Shown piece after piece: positions 14,895 through 25,961 of a stretch of 64,000 bases of DNA. Origin of the DNA: Davidsoniella eucalypti (taxonomy: Eukaryota; Ascomycota; Sordariomycetes; Microascales; Ceratocystidaceae); the NCBI GenBank assembly GCA_004009845.1, contig RMBW01000112.1, positions 1 to 64,000 of the forward strand, read 5' to 3'. The notes under the pieces are model-generated. The model saw nothing but the letters and a program-made list of their open reading frames with translations, searched no databases and had not been told where the DNA came from. A program made the position numbers and the translations under genes. Positions within the stretch are counted from its first letter, which is position 1; every line of letters starts with the position of its first letter.

Positions 14895-15070
14895 GTAAGT
14901 TGTGTGTACCTTTGTTTTCAAAACCGTTGGTCACTGGCTTTGTATATACAAGAAAAGACATTTAGACGTATCCTTTCTATAAAAGGCCAGCCCAGTAACC
15001 TACTTATCTATGCCGTCCTCTCTTTTCCTAACACGCTTCTATAGAAATACATGAGCTTTTCCTTTTGCAG
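14895..15070 (+). other. Candidate 5'-UTR intron of the membrane-protein gene
   Basis: A strong donor GTAAGT (14895-14900) faces an acceptor TTTTGCAG ending at 15070, with a CTAAC branch-site match at 15028-15032. Splicing would join pyrimidine-rich leader sequence to the 56 bases before the ATG at 15127. Joining the upstream open frame to the downstream one does not keep a reading frame into the protein, so this would be an untranslated-leader intron. A TATA box lies inside it (14978-14985), so an alternative is that transcription starts after that box and this is no intron at all. Confidence 0.4.
14978..14985 (+). promoter_or_regulatory. TATA box candidate upstream of 15127
   Basis: TATAAAAG lies about 140 bp before the ATG at 15127, a normal distance for a fungal core promoter with a leader of roughly 100 bases. 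It conflicts with the alternative that 14895-15070 is a leader intron. Both could be used by different transcripts. Confidence 0.45.
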
Positions 15071-15126
15071 TCTTTGCTCTTTGTACCGTCACAGAGCTCG
15101 ATCATTGCACTATCTACCTCTCTACC

Positions 15127-16356
15127 ATGGCTGAATCATCTCCATCTTCGACGGGGCTGTCGCCCAATAACAGCCCTAACCGCACACTGATCATTGGCCT
15201 CGTAGCATCCATTGGCGGTGGTGTGATCTTGATATCCATTGCTATCGTCGTCATCATCCGTCGGCGCCGGCGTCTACCATTCCTAAACCGCGGCATCTCA
15301 CCCATCGACGACGAAGAGATTGAGTCTTGGAAGACTGCTCGCACTGACACATTTACGCTCGCTATCGAGAAGGAGATTGCGCCGCCATCATCTGCGAACA
15401 CTGCCGCCAGCTCTTACGACACTGATCTAGAGTCGCAGAGCAACAGCCCAAAGACGCGGACAACTACTGCTCCTGCGTTTCTGGTTGCGCCACCGCCGGC
15501 TACTTTGGCACTCCCTCGCGGCACTCGCAAGAAGACATCGGCTACTTCGTTGAGAAGTCAGCTGCCTTCCATTCCCCAAGAACCTGCCACACCGCCCTCG
15601 CAATCACAATCTGCCCTTGCCGAGGCTGCCTCAAGCTCCGGTATTGGCCTAGGCATCACGACTCCCAAGGCCAAGAAGGCGCCTAGCATGATCGTGTACA
15701 CCGGTACTAGTGCCCAATCCTCATCACCGCGCATATCGGAGCCCTCTCCGCGCTCCAAGAAGAGCATGGATGGCGTTCTATCACCGCAAACCCCGATTCA
15801 GGCTCGCGCCCCCAACGCCCGCCCGGGCCTAACTGACGAGTGCGTCAAGGGCGATGCCGCCTACCTCCCATCTCCTAAACGCCCTGTTCGTGGCCACGCA
15901 TATTCTCCTAGTGCCTCCTCTCTACATCGTCACCACCGCGGCGGCAGTTCGTTCAGCTTCTCGGGCTCTGGCTCTGGCTCTGGCTCTGGCTCGAACTGGC
16001 GTGATCAGTGGACCACCAGCGGCAACAACAGTCTTGGCACACCGGATCTTGAGATCGAAGCTGCCATGAGCGCCGTTGGCGCCGGTAACCACCAGCACAG
16101 CGGTAGCTCCTCGTCTTCGAACGGTCTGATTACCAATGCTAGCACTCCCACCCTGAGCCATAGCCAGAGCCTCGGAAACGTCAAGAGCACTGGGATGTCG
16201 CCTCGTGGGCGTCCTAGCCATGCGCGTATTTACTCAGATGCTTCTATCCCGCCTAGCATTGTAACGGACGATGATTCGGTTGCCTTGGGCGGCCTGTCGC
16301 CTAGACCATCTGGCAAGCGAACGCCGATTCAGGATATCGGCCGTGCCCTGGGTTGA
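15127..16356 (+). CDS. Single-pass membrane protein, Ser/Pro-rich cytoplasmic tail
   Basis: This intron-less frame of 409 residues has no function I recognise. Residues 1-19 are Ser/Pro/Asn-rich. Residues 20-44 form one strong hydrophobic helix containing GLVASIGGG and ending in IIVVII-like residues. Five arginines (45-49) follow at once, which predicts the N-terminus outside and the long C-terminal part in the cytosol. The tail is low complexity and rich in Ser, Thr and Pro, with many SP/TP sites that could be phosphorylated, and it has a (Ser-Gly)5 run at 279-288. The ATG has a good context (CTACCATGG). The short Ser-rich N-terminus resembles the stalk next to the membrane in fungal cell-surface sensors of the Mid2/Wsc kind, but no ectodomain is present. 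The frame is open back to 15071 without a Met, so an undetected upstream exon cannot be excluded. Real gene: likely. Function: unknown. Confidence 0.82.
   Translation: MAESSPSSTGLSPNNSPNRTLIIGLVASIGGGVILISIAIVVIIRRRRRLPFLNRGISPIDDEEIESWKTARTDTFTLAIEKEIAPPSSANTAASSYDTDLESQSNSPKTRTTTAPAFLVAPPPATLALPRGTRKKTSATSLRSQLPSIPQEPATPPSQSQSALAEAASSSGIGLGITTPKAKKAPSMIVYTGTSAQSSSPRISEPSPRSKKSMDGVLSPQTPIQARAPNARPGLTDECVKGDAAYLPSPKRPVRGHAYSPSASSLHRHHRGGSSFSFSGSGSGSGSGSNWRDQWTTSGNNSLGTPDLEIEAAMSAVGAGNHQHSGSSSSSNGLITNASTPTLSHSQSLGNVKSTGMSPRGRPSHARIYSDASIPPSIVTDDDSVALGGLSPRPSGKRTPIQDIGRALG
15961..15993 (+). repeat. In-frame (TCTGGC)n hexamer repeat encoding Ser-Gly
   Basis: About five copies of a TCTGGC-type hexamer encode alternating Ser and Gly (residues 279-289) in the tail of the membrane protein. 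Such tracts vary in length between strains and act as flexible linkers. The antisense strand reads as Arg-Ala repeats, which makes a spurious open frame there. Confidence 0.9.
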
Positions 16357-17086
16357 AGTTGAACGGCCCCTCTTGAGTCTACTTTCTATTCTGTTTTCTT
16401 GCTCTTCTATTAGTTATGACTTTTACGACCTTTTAATGCCTCGATTGCGCCATCTTGGCTAATACCCACAATGTTTCCGGTACCTTGGTCATTGCCTTAC
16501 CGCAGACTGTTCATCATTTTGAACTTACGGCTGTCTTTCTTTTTTTTTCTCTTTTTTTTTCTCCTTTCATTCTTTATCTATTATTGTCTGTCGCTATTAG
16601 CGACTCATTTGATACCAATCTCCTAGTGTCTTAGTTCTTATTTATTCTTTTCCTTTGTCTCTTTATCGTCGATACGTAAGAATCCAACTTGGATTTCTAA
16701 ACTATCTACAAACCATATCTTCCCCCATTATTCAACAAATGTCTATTCATCTCTTGAACTACTCAGTAACTACGGGGTTTCCTTTGAAATAGTTGTAACT
16801 TTAGTATATCTTTTGGCTTGGCTTCAACTATCATTTCTTTTTACTTAGGCTTTAAGCATCCACAGGATTGCTGTCAATAAATACCCCCTTTTTGTAATAA
16901 TGTATAGCAAATTCAAAACTGTGAATAAATGGGATAAATCTATGATGCATGTGCTAGACTGGGACCAGCCCAGCTCGAACTAAAATCTAAAGGATGCCTT
17001 ATTATGTACCACAAGCATCTTTCCTAGTTTCCTTCAGTCCTATCTATGAAGGACTATCATACCCTCCCAACCTTAGTAGGATAGTA
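16357..17086. other. Spacer between convergent genes (3' ends)
   Basis: These 730 bases lie between the stop of the membrane-protein gene (+) and the stop of the kinase gene (-). The left part is T-rich with several T runs near 16540-16560, as expected for a fungal 3' UTR. I see no gene, no clear hairpin terminator and no repeat of note. Confidence 0.7.
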
Positions 17087-18932
17087 TCAAAGCTTTGTCC
17101 AAAATGATAGCTGTCGATGGGTCTTGCTGGGTCGACTAATAAGCTTCAGGGGATTATCCCCGACCTTGATATTGCGGGTGTAGTGAAAGGTACCAAGCGT
17201 GGAGCTAAAGGTGCTTGATGAGACCATAGAGTCGCTGTATACATGTGCCTTCCAGTCTTCGTCCTCGCCTTCGTATACATCCTCGTCTTCTTCTTCGTCT
17301 TCCCTTTCTTCACTGTCCTCATCTGCGTCCTCATCGTTGAAGATGCCAAGTTCTCGTAGTGACTTTGGAATATTTACCTTGGTGGCGATATGAACCAACG
17401 CTTTATCTTCTGCATCGTTTGCAAAACAAGAGCCATCACATGATTGAAAGTACTTCTCAAGCAGCTGTCGTGCCTTCATTCGGTCTGTCGGGTTCTTCTG
17501 TGTCATATCGACTAGCTCAGATCGATGCTTCGAACGTAGGGCATATTCAAGATCTGAACTCACCGACGTATATTCCATGCGCCCTAAGATAACTTTAGCC
17601 ACATACTGGGTTGCTGTCACGCCTAGTGAATATACATCTGAAACAGTTGAGAAGCGACCAGTTCCACGAACTTGGCCATCCATCTCCGGCGCCATAAATG
17701 GGACGGTACCGGATATACTGGTGATAGTAGCACCGAGGGGCTTGGCACAACCAAAGTCCGAAAGCGTATAGTCCCAGATGCCTTTGGCTAGGTATGATGG
17801 ACTGCAGAGAATATTGCTAGGCTTGATGTCGCAGTGCACGATGCCGGCATCGTTGATATATGCCACTGCTTCCAGAATCTGATGTAAAAAGCGGTTGTAG
17901 TTGTCATGGATCATGCTGTAGAACATTCCGGGTTGACTGATGAGGGCGGACAGCGAGGTTTGTTTACAGACTAAAGTCAGCTCGGCGATATTGTCAACAG
18001 AAACTTCGTCGTAGCGTATAAACTTGATGACGTTGGGCTATGATAGTACGTGCTAGTTAGTTATTGTAATCTTCGAGATCATGGATGTACAAATGACGCC
18101 TGTCTTGGCCACTTACATGATTGAGCTGCCTGAGAATTGCGCCTTCTTTGCGCAGACAAACGACGTTATGTTTGCGAACTCCTCCATTCGTACTAATCGC
18201 AGTTTTGACAGCCACAACAGCACCGCTATCAATATGCAAGACCCTACTGACTTCACCAAACGAGCCTAAACCTAGATACTCAATAGTCTCGCCACGGAAA
18301 ATGTAGTTGGGACTGTGAATGTCTGAATCAAACGGTGGGAAGCCAGCTTTGGTTGCCGAGATATCTTGCAGAACCTTGCGTCTCTTGACCCATAGATGGT
18401 CCCAGAAGAGCTTGAACTTAAAGTCTCGCCCATAGTCGTTGTAGATTCGGAATGTATGGCTTGTATTTGTTTGCAGATACATAAAGTTCTGACCAGGAAG
18501 GAACTTGCGTGAGTCGGGGAGCTTCAGGTATCTACGTTGTGTATGATCACAGATACACACTTCTTTGGTGATATCGTTCATCTCAAATGAACAAACAATA
18601 CCAGGAAGACCAGAGCCCAAGAATTCAAAGTCACCCTCTGAGCCCATAGTGAAGATGGTTTTGCGTGGTGGGGTTGTTATAGGCATAGTTGCCGGATCGC
18701 ATCCGACTTCCGCCCACACTTCATATAGACCCGTTATCTCTTCGTTTATTTCATGAGTCGGTGCCCGTCGATTTTTACGTCTCTCTTGGCCGTCAAGGTA
18801 CTCTTGGGTAACCCTATTAATCGCTTGGAGTCGAAAGATTGGACGACATTTTGGCTTGCAAACAGAAACAACGTCCTTAGATATGACATTGGGATAAAGC
18901 CGTTGGTCGGCAGATTGATGAAGCCCAATCAT
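17087..18932 (-). CDS. Ser/Thr protein kinase with degenerate FHA-like N-terminal half
   Basis: There are two exons, 18932-18117 and 18037-17087, joined across a 79-bp intron (18116-18038) with donor GTAAGT, branch CTAAC and acceptor TAG. The product has 588 residues. About residues 95-180 resemble the FHA-like region of a fungal kinase family (a GIVCSFEMND segment where such proteins have GISR-HCSF) but lack a good phosphothreonine pocket. The kinase domain spans about 215-460. It has the glycine loop G221-x-G-S-F-G226, VAVK Lys243, likely alpha-C Glu263, catalytic loop HCDIKPSN (Asp342, Lys344, Asn347; HCD instead of HRD), DFG 366-368, APE ending at 390 and SDVYSLG with Asp406. All catalytic residues are present, so it should be active. 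A very acidic stretch follows near 480-520, then a basic end. ATG 18932 is chosen because no Met lies upstream in the open frame and a TATA box sits about 110 bp before it. The architecture recalls Rad53/Chk2-like kinases, but orthology is not claimed. Confidence 0.9.
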
Positions 18933-19040
18933 GATTATTCGTATGTATGAGTAAATTGAATGAAATAAGTATATGGAAATGGAAAAAATGTTTTCATACA
19001 GATACCATAAGTTGGCATATAGGATAGTAAATACTGTCTA

Positions 19041-19049
19041 CTTTATATA
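19041..19049 (-). promoter_or_regulatory. TATA box candidate of the kinase gene
   Basis: On the minus strand this reads TATATAAAG, about 110 bp upstream of the kinase ATG at 18932. It predicts a leader of about 60-90 bases and supports the chosen start. Confidence 0.55.
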
Positions 19050-19507
19050 CCGTTGTAATTCAGGCCTCATTAGAACTATTATGTGAGCATCATCTCGACG
19101 ATTCTTTGTCCTTCATGCCCGTGCATTTCTTCTACCCGAATATTTGCTTCCCATACTTTCTTCAGTTTATGGTATCTTCAAGTCTAGTATCCTTTGTTTT
19201 AAGTTTGCTTCTAGATGTGTCGAGGATGTAGTACAAGCAAGTGAACAAAGACATTGTTTCTTTGTGCTGCGATGGAACTATGGAAGAAAAATAAAAGAAA
19301 GTTGGAAGGCAACTCTTTAGACCTGAAGTGTCCATCAATAACCATATTCGAGGCCGTTCTTGTAGATGCTACAAAGTATCTTACTATCATAATGAGTCCA
19401 TGACTTCCATCATTTATGAGTTGTGAATTATGAGATCATGTCTGCGGGTTGAGTCTCACTTACACTAGGATGAGCTGACATAATAAACTATGGCGCTAAC
19501 CCATACC

Positions 19508-19548
19508 AGCGCCACACAACGTACTATGAGCGCCACACAACGACGCGG
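19508..19548. promoter_or_regulatory. 14-bp direct repeat plus ACGCG core
   Basis: AGCGCCACACAACG occurs at 19508-19521 and again, identically, at 19529-19542, with starts 21 bp (two helical turns) apart. ACGCGG follows directly at 19543. ACGCG is the core of the MCB/MBF site used for S-phase genes in yeasts, and the downstream gene is a replication factor. Assigning the repeat to cell-cycle control is inference. Confidence 0.5.
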
Positions 19549-20060
19549 CGAATTTGCAGTACCTACCATGGCTGTTGTGCAGTAATTGAGCCAAAAACAA
19601 AAGAAAAGTGACGAACAGGTAACTAATTCATCACTATTCAGGCCAACAAAATATCACTTCGTCTTCGATCATCCCATTTTTTTCTTTTCTTTATCATTAG
19701 AGATTTTCCTAGGCAGAAACGAAGCCTTCTTTTGCTTTTTCTCCCCAAAATAGAACACCACATAAATCGAAGATCACTCTGATCCTTGTCTAGAAATCAC
19801 TGTCGCCATCGCATCTTTTGCCAGTTGGAAGCTTCTCCTTTCCCTAAACAGCGTCTTGACGACCAGGCCTATAACTAGGGACCAGTTCAAGATTTCATCA
19901 CACCCAATCAATCAACCATCGACCGCATTTTAGGATCTCGTCACTTTGCCTACTCCATCGCCATCCATCATCTTCCATCTTCATTCACACCACACAGTCT
20001 GAGCTTTTAGTCACACGCTCATTCACTTTCTGTCTTACATATCTCATATCTCACTAAGCT

Positions 20061-22060
20061 ATGGCGCCTAGAAAGAGCATGGAGACAACCATACGGACTA
20101 TCGTGCCAAATGATCAGCCACCCACCTCCAAGAAAGCTGCGAGCGAGCCTGCGTCAAAACAGAATTCCGACGATGGCGTAGCCGCGGTAGATGAGACAGA
20201 GGCTTCGCATTTGGGGGCAAAGGAAGTAGGAACAGAAGATGCCAACGATGAACCCAAAGATGCTAATGAGCCCAACAAGGATGGCAAGGACAAAGACGCC
20301 GTTACGATAGAGGTAAGCGATGGTGATGATGGCTTGCCAGCTCACCCTCACCCGTTGATGGCGCCAACTTTCTAGAGGGAGAATGAAGAAAAAAGACGAG
20401 GAAAACAGACAAAGGCGGAATGTGTCTGAAAAGTACAGAACATAGGAATAAGGCAAAGAGCGTCACGTTAGGACATGTGCGAGCTAGCCAACCAGCCAGC
20501 TTAGGCCAGCTAGTGTTTCGATCCTAACCGGCTATCTAGTCGGGCAGTTATTTACGGCGTCATTCAGAATAGCAGTTTGACCCAGGCTACCAACTGGCTG
20601 GCTAACAGTAGCACACATGATAATGATGAGGGAAGGGAGAGAGGAAACCATCTTCGCCGAGATTGGGTATCATCAGCCAGAGAAAACAGCAAGATAATTG
20701 GAAATTCCATATACTAATTGTTGGGCTCTCGCAACCTGTTAGGACCTCGCGTTGCCCAAGTCGATCATGGCAAGACTTGCCAAGACCGACCTACCAACAG
20801 GCACCCAGCTACAAGCAAACGCCATGACAGCGATAACACGCAGTGCTACAATTTTCATCTCTCACATCGCATCAGCGTAAGTACATCTGCACATTGGGTT
20901 TTTTCTTTCACCTTTATTACTGCGGATTTTATCTTGTTGGTTCTTGGTTCCTTTGTCTCGCATGGAAATAGAAGTGGAAATATAAACACCGAACCTGGAA
21001 AATAACAACAAGCTAACTTTTGAGGGAACTCTTACCATGCAGGGCAAACGACGTCGTTAAAGATGCTGGCAAGAAAACGATCATGCCAGCAGACGTGTTC
21101 CAGGCATTGGAAAACACCGAGTTTGGCTTCTTGCGTCAACAACTAGAGCTTGAGTTCAACAGTATGTATCAATCACCCCTTCCATATGCTTACTTCCATA
21201 TGTTGGCTTTTATATGCTGGAATCACGCTTCTTCCAGGTCCAACTGTTTGTTTGCTGTTGGGGCAGAACCAGCCAGGTGTGGTTCAATCTGCCTGTTCCG
21301 GCGTTCTACCCTGGCTTGGTACTATCGAGTGGCATTCATGTTACCCAACTCCCTAACCATCGCATATCTGGTTCTTCTTCACCTGATTAGAAACCATGGG
21401 TCTGAAAAGTCTAATACGCATGATTGTCGTAGTCTTATCGACAGACTGAGTGTCTAGATGACAGGGTTTCCAGTGTTGCGGCAAAAAACGGGCATCAAAA
21501 AACATATCTGGGATCGGAAGAGCATAAACTCTTAGGCGCTATGAACACAATAGTTCTGTATGCTAACCAAACCCGGCTAACTTTTGCCATTTTGTCTTCC
21601 CACAGAATACATCGAACTTCAAACTACCAAGCGGTCTAAGAAGAAGCCCACAAACCCCACAGGCGCTGCTACAGCTACAGGGGCCAAGAAGGACAGCACT
21701 ACAGACTCTGCCAATAGCGAGGGAGGCCCGCGGCCTAAGAAGGCTAGACTCGACGAGTCTGCCATGGACATGGATGGAGACGATGAACAAGCCGCAAAGG
21801 AAGGAGAGCAGGACGGTGGCAACAACGAAGAGGAAGAGGAGGACGACAATGACGATGAAGATGATGAGGCTGTTGACGAGGAAGATGTGGTGGCAGACGA
21901 AATAGCTGAAGATGATGAGGCTAGCGATGACCAATCAGAGGATGATGGAGATGTGGAAGATGAGGAGGTCGCAGATGACGAGGATCCAGAACTTATCGAA
22001 GCAAGGATGCAACGTGAACTCTTGGAGCAGAATGAGGAAGACGATGTTGATAGTGACTAA
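20061..22060 (+). CDS. DPB4: DNA polymerase epsilon subunit D (Dpb4/POLE3-type histone-fold protein)
   Basis: I assemble four exons: 20061-20312, 20743-20876, 21043-21161 and 21606-22060, giving 319 residues. Donors are GTAAGC, GTAAGT and GTATGT. Branch-like ACTAAT, CTAAC and CTAAC precede AG acceptors, and the frame is kept throughout. Residues 1-84 are a charged extension. The histone fold runs from about 85 to 170: DLALPKSIMARLAK opens helix 1, then ITRSATIFISHIAS of helix 2, then AANDVVKDAGKKTIMPADVF and ALENTEF, a pattern typical of POLE3/Dpb4. Basic KRSKKK (177-182) and PKKAR precede an extremely acidic tail from about 223 to the end. Dpb4 pairs with a second histone-fold subunit (Dpb3 / POLE4-like) in polymerase epsilon and also serves ISW2/CHRAC-type remodelers. 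The acidic tail may handle histones. Introns 1 and 3 (430 and 444 bp) are long for a fungus. Confidence 0.92.
21162..21605 (+). other. Long third intron of DPB4, partly translatable if retained
   Basis: This 444-bp intron starts GTATGT and ends CACAG, with CTAAC at about 21577. If kept, the frame from exon 3 stays open for some 98 codons, to a stop at 21455-21457. That would give a Dpb4 form with the histone fold but without the acidic tail. Splicing is the default reading because exon 4 continues the family sequence with KYIELQ. Confidence 0.7.
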
Positions 22061-22936
22061 GTGTGCCTAAACACAAAGGTGAGGCTTGGTCTGACGTCAG
22101 TTTGTCACTTCCCCATCGACTAGAGCTATATCAAGAATAGTCTTGATGTTATTCCATCTACGAATATTTATATACAACGGCAAGCTATCGACACCACCGT
22201 TCTAGTGTAGCTGTATACTAATAGCCTGGCTAGTATATATAGACAAATATACGCCGCATATTAATGAGGCTAGTAGTGATAGTACACCATTGCTAGACTA
22301 TGAGAGCCGTTTCATACGGAGTAGTAACGTAACTTTGACTCTGCTCACATCTTCCTTACTACCTATCCCAACAAAAGCCCTAGAATATGAAGCTTAGTCA
22401 ACGACTTGTGTAGAAAGGCTAGCTTTCGTTGACGTGAACATGCACCAATATATGGATATCTGTCTATATATGGATAGCTAGTCGATCACTCCACTCTCCC
22501 ATGTCTAATTAAGCTTCTACTCCACAATGGATGCATTAGAGCGCATTTCTCTTGATTTCATGGTATAGCCAAAATCGCATTCACTCGTGTTTTTAGTCTG
22601 GAGAAACTGAACATGCGCGATAGCCATGATGATGATGTTGCGACGAGGCTGATAGAATCTCGGCCGGCGCATGACGGGTTTAAGTGGCTGAACTGACCAA
22701 CAAGTCTATTTGGTCTTCAATCCTTCGTTTGCCTTGCCTTTTTGGCTTTCTATGTCCTCTTGCGTTTTAGTTTCAGTTCCAGTGCTTCTCACTTATTGGT
22801 TGTGATCGTGGCCCGTGATAATGCAAGAGTTGTATTAGTAGAAGTGAACCTATATATATCGTTATTATATCTTGTCTTTCTAGATATACCCTCCCCCCCA
22901 TATCCAATCCTATACCTCAAGACAACGAAGAAAAAA

Positions 22937-22965
22937 GGGGGGATGGGGGGGGCGTATATGGGGGG
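22937..22965 (+). other. G-rich tract, potential G-quadruplex
   Basis: Runs of 6, 8 and 6 G (22937-22942, 22945-22952, 22960-22965) are separated by AT and CGTATAT. The runs can be split into at least four GGG tracts, so an intramolecular quadruplex is possible. A C-rich tract about 45 bp upstream (CTCCCCCCCAT near 22891-22901) could instead pair with ATGGGGGGG to form a hairpin. Confidence 0.6.
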
Positions 22966-25961
22966 ACAAGAAAATACACAGAGAGAAAAGCCCGGCCTTC
23001 AAGTTGTGATCGATGGCTGGTAATACATCATATATATGAACTTGATATGTTGAGATTATACACCATGTGTCTACAGGTTAGGCAAAGCACGTTCTCTATC
23101 AGTTTCTCTTATCGAGTGTACACATATTCTACTGGCAATATCATGAGGTTCTAACCCGTATCGAGATATATCGACCGGTGTGTACGTACTTTGACAAAAC
23201 ATCTGCTATTTTAAGTGTGTATAATATATGTGTTATACGTTGATGCATATGGTTGTATACTAATGTAACCTATATCTGACTAGCTTTTTTGAAACTTGAC
23301 GTTTTGAAAGAAGGAAGCCGGAGGTGGATCTAGTGAGCCATAGATCGAATGACAACTCGACAAATAGAGTAGAAGAAACAAAAAATACTAGCCAGCAAAT
23401 TAGGAAAACAAATGCCCTGGCCTCTCTTTTTTTTGCTTAGTCTCGGCCCAGAGATATTTTTTATCTTATATTACTTTCAGATTTATCGGTCATTAACTAC
23501 TGAAGTCCGTACGGCTGTGCATAACACGCCCTCATTACATCAACATGCCCCCCTTGCGGAGTGTCGATTATCACTATCACCTTGCTCTTTCTTCTGTATC
23601 CACATCAAGTACCAAATACTCTTAGAAGATATAGGACTCTGATTTATAAAACTGCTATTACGACTCTAAAGCTATAGTGTCATCGTGGTACAAATAGGCC
23701 TTGGCATATTGGTCATACTTATACTACGGTAGTGAGATGGCTCTATGACAGGTCATTCGCCGCAATAAAAGTGATTTTTGTTGTTTCAGAGGAACGTAGC
23801 TTTTTGTTTTATTTTATATTTTTCTTTTTCTTGGTGGCTTACATGGCGAGAGCCTAAAATAGTGGCTACAAAATAAGGCCTTCCATATAAGATTGAATAT
23901 CTTCGCCAGATGCCATCGGGCTAAATGACGAAATACTAAAAAAATAAAATAAAAATAAAAAAATCGTGAATATGCCTTGGCAGAAATGCTTCAAACAACA
24001 GCAAAATGGCCAAAAAATGAGGCCCGAATGATATAGTTGAAACGAAAAAAGTGCTACAGTTACACACCTTTGGACATGTGATTGCAAAAAGTATTTTTTT
24101 GCCTTTTCGTTGGTGTCGACCTAGCTTGAAGAATGACAGGCACTTCGTCGGAACAATATTGTATCTTCAGAATCACTGTATTTCTTGACTATGTTTTTAT
24201 AAATAGTGAAAGACATGTAGCTTATAAGAACGACATCAACATGTAATCAACCTAAACTTGGTTGCTTAGATAATAATACGGATGTACATACATACGTATA
24301 AACAGTTGATTGCAGGTGGTTTTTGCGCAACAAGAGAAAAGTAAAACTTGGCTTATTTGTTCCATTTCCCGCCGTTGCCGCTAGTAAATCAAGCTTGAAG
24401 GGGAGTCGGGCTATCTTGCATCAAGTCAGATGGCCAGTTGGATGTAGGATATATCTAGCAGTGGAGGAAAAGGGGGGGCGTGTGTGTTCCGAGTCCTGCC
24501 TACATTTTCAGCACATGAACGCAGAAGCAGCACAAAGGAACTGAACCGACTATTCTAGGTACTAGCCTATCGGCTTACTTAGTTAGCACTGAATAATTAG
24601 GTGCAATGTGACTTTATGTGTCTACGTCAACCCAACAGTCAAAACAAAAAGAAATTCTGGTCCTAATTGATGATAGCAGTTACATGGCATGATCTTGTCG
24701 TTAGTAGACGGATGGCGGCAATACTTTCAGCAGCATATAAGATTCCCCCGGAGAACGCACAACATAGGCCTTTACGACTACTATGTTCTTGGATCGTGCA
24801 ATCCTACTGACCTGAAGTGTGATAGTGAATAATCCTCTTCGTCAGGACAGGAGCGCGGGCGAAAAATACCCTGCTTTCTGGGACGTCGTTGTAATATGCC
24901 AAGGTTGAAGCTCCAGCACATATACATTGAACGTATGGTATGGTATATATTCACATACTACATCGCAGATGGAAATGGGATCCTGGAACCTAAAAGGCTC
25001 CTCTTCACTGAAGAGAAGGAAGACTTAATGATGCTATCTCATTCCTAAGACTGTAGTTTGATAGCGTTGTGTGCTCGCTTAGTAATGCAACGGAACGTCG
25101 TAAAAGCATCGATGACGAAAGTGCCACGATGTGAAATGAAAAGCAGGAGCAGGAATGTGAGTCTGATGCCCCGGATCAAGTATAGGCCAAGTTTTCGGAA
25201 GGGACATGTGTTTAACGGGCACGGTCACAGGTCAGTGTCAACGGGCGAGCAAGCGAACGGGCGGCGTGGACGAGTGTCCTCTATAAGATTCATGATAAAG
25301 AAAGACGGTATCGAGTGGGGGGAGGAAGAGGAACAGGAAGTCCTACGAATATTCTCGGACATTGTAGCAGTCCGTGGAAGCATTTCAAGCACATGTAAGT
25401 GCATTTGCATGCATATGTAATGTATGATGTACGTATGCACTGATGAACTTACATATACGCAATTTCTGAGCCGATGGCCAGGATCGAGCAACTTCTACTT
25501 GTACAGTCAAGCGTCGATATAGGACGGACTGGCCAAGGAGAGGAACTGAAGGCCGATATCACTAGTAGCATTGATACTAGCCAGGCCTGCTGTCTTGTTC
25601 TTACCATATGCCATGTTGTTATCTTGCTATAACACCAGACAAGACTCGTTTCCGGGTCAGAGTCTCGAACCGAGCGTCGCGACGAGCCAACCGTGGCCAG
25701 GTATGATACGCCAGTCGCAAATTGCAGAACGTAGAGCGCTGAGCGGCAGTGCATTACATGTCGTTGAAGTTCCTAATGGGGGCGAGAAGGGAACGGAAGA
25801 AGAGGATGGTGGGCGTCAGCGCACAGGGGCACATGGGACATGGTATGGGGGCGTGGAGCCGAAGTTCTGGCGACACGATCTCCCAATGAAGCGGTTTGCA
25901 GCGTACATATGTAACGCACATGTCCATGTTTACATACAACTACAGATACAATGTGTACATA

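Larger units (their letters stand above)
18933..20060. promoter_or_regulatory. Divergent promoter, kinase (-) / Dpb4 (+)
   Basis: The start codons of the kinase and Dpb4 genes point away from each other across 1128 bp. The kinase side has a TATA box at 19041-19049. The Dpb4 side has C/T-rich leader sequence from about 19670 to the ATG and no clear TATA box, as is common for housekeeping genes. In the middle are a 14-bp direct repeat and an ACGCG core (19508-19548). No additional gene is visible. Confidence 0.65.

Noticed and set aside
15922..16221. 99-codon antisense frame with Arg-Ala repeats
   Set aside because: Shadow of the (Ser-Gly) repeat in the sense gene.
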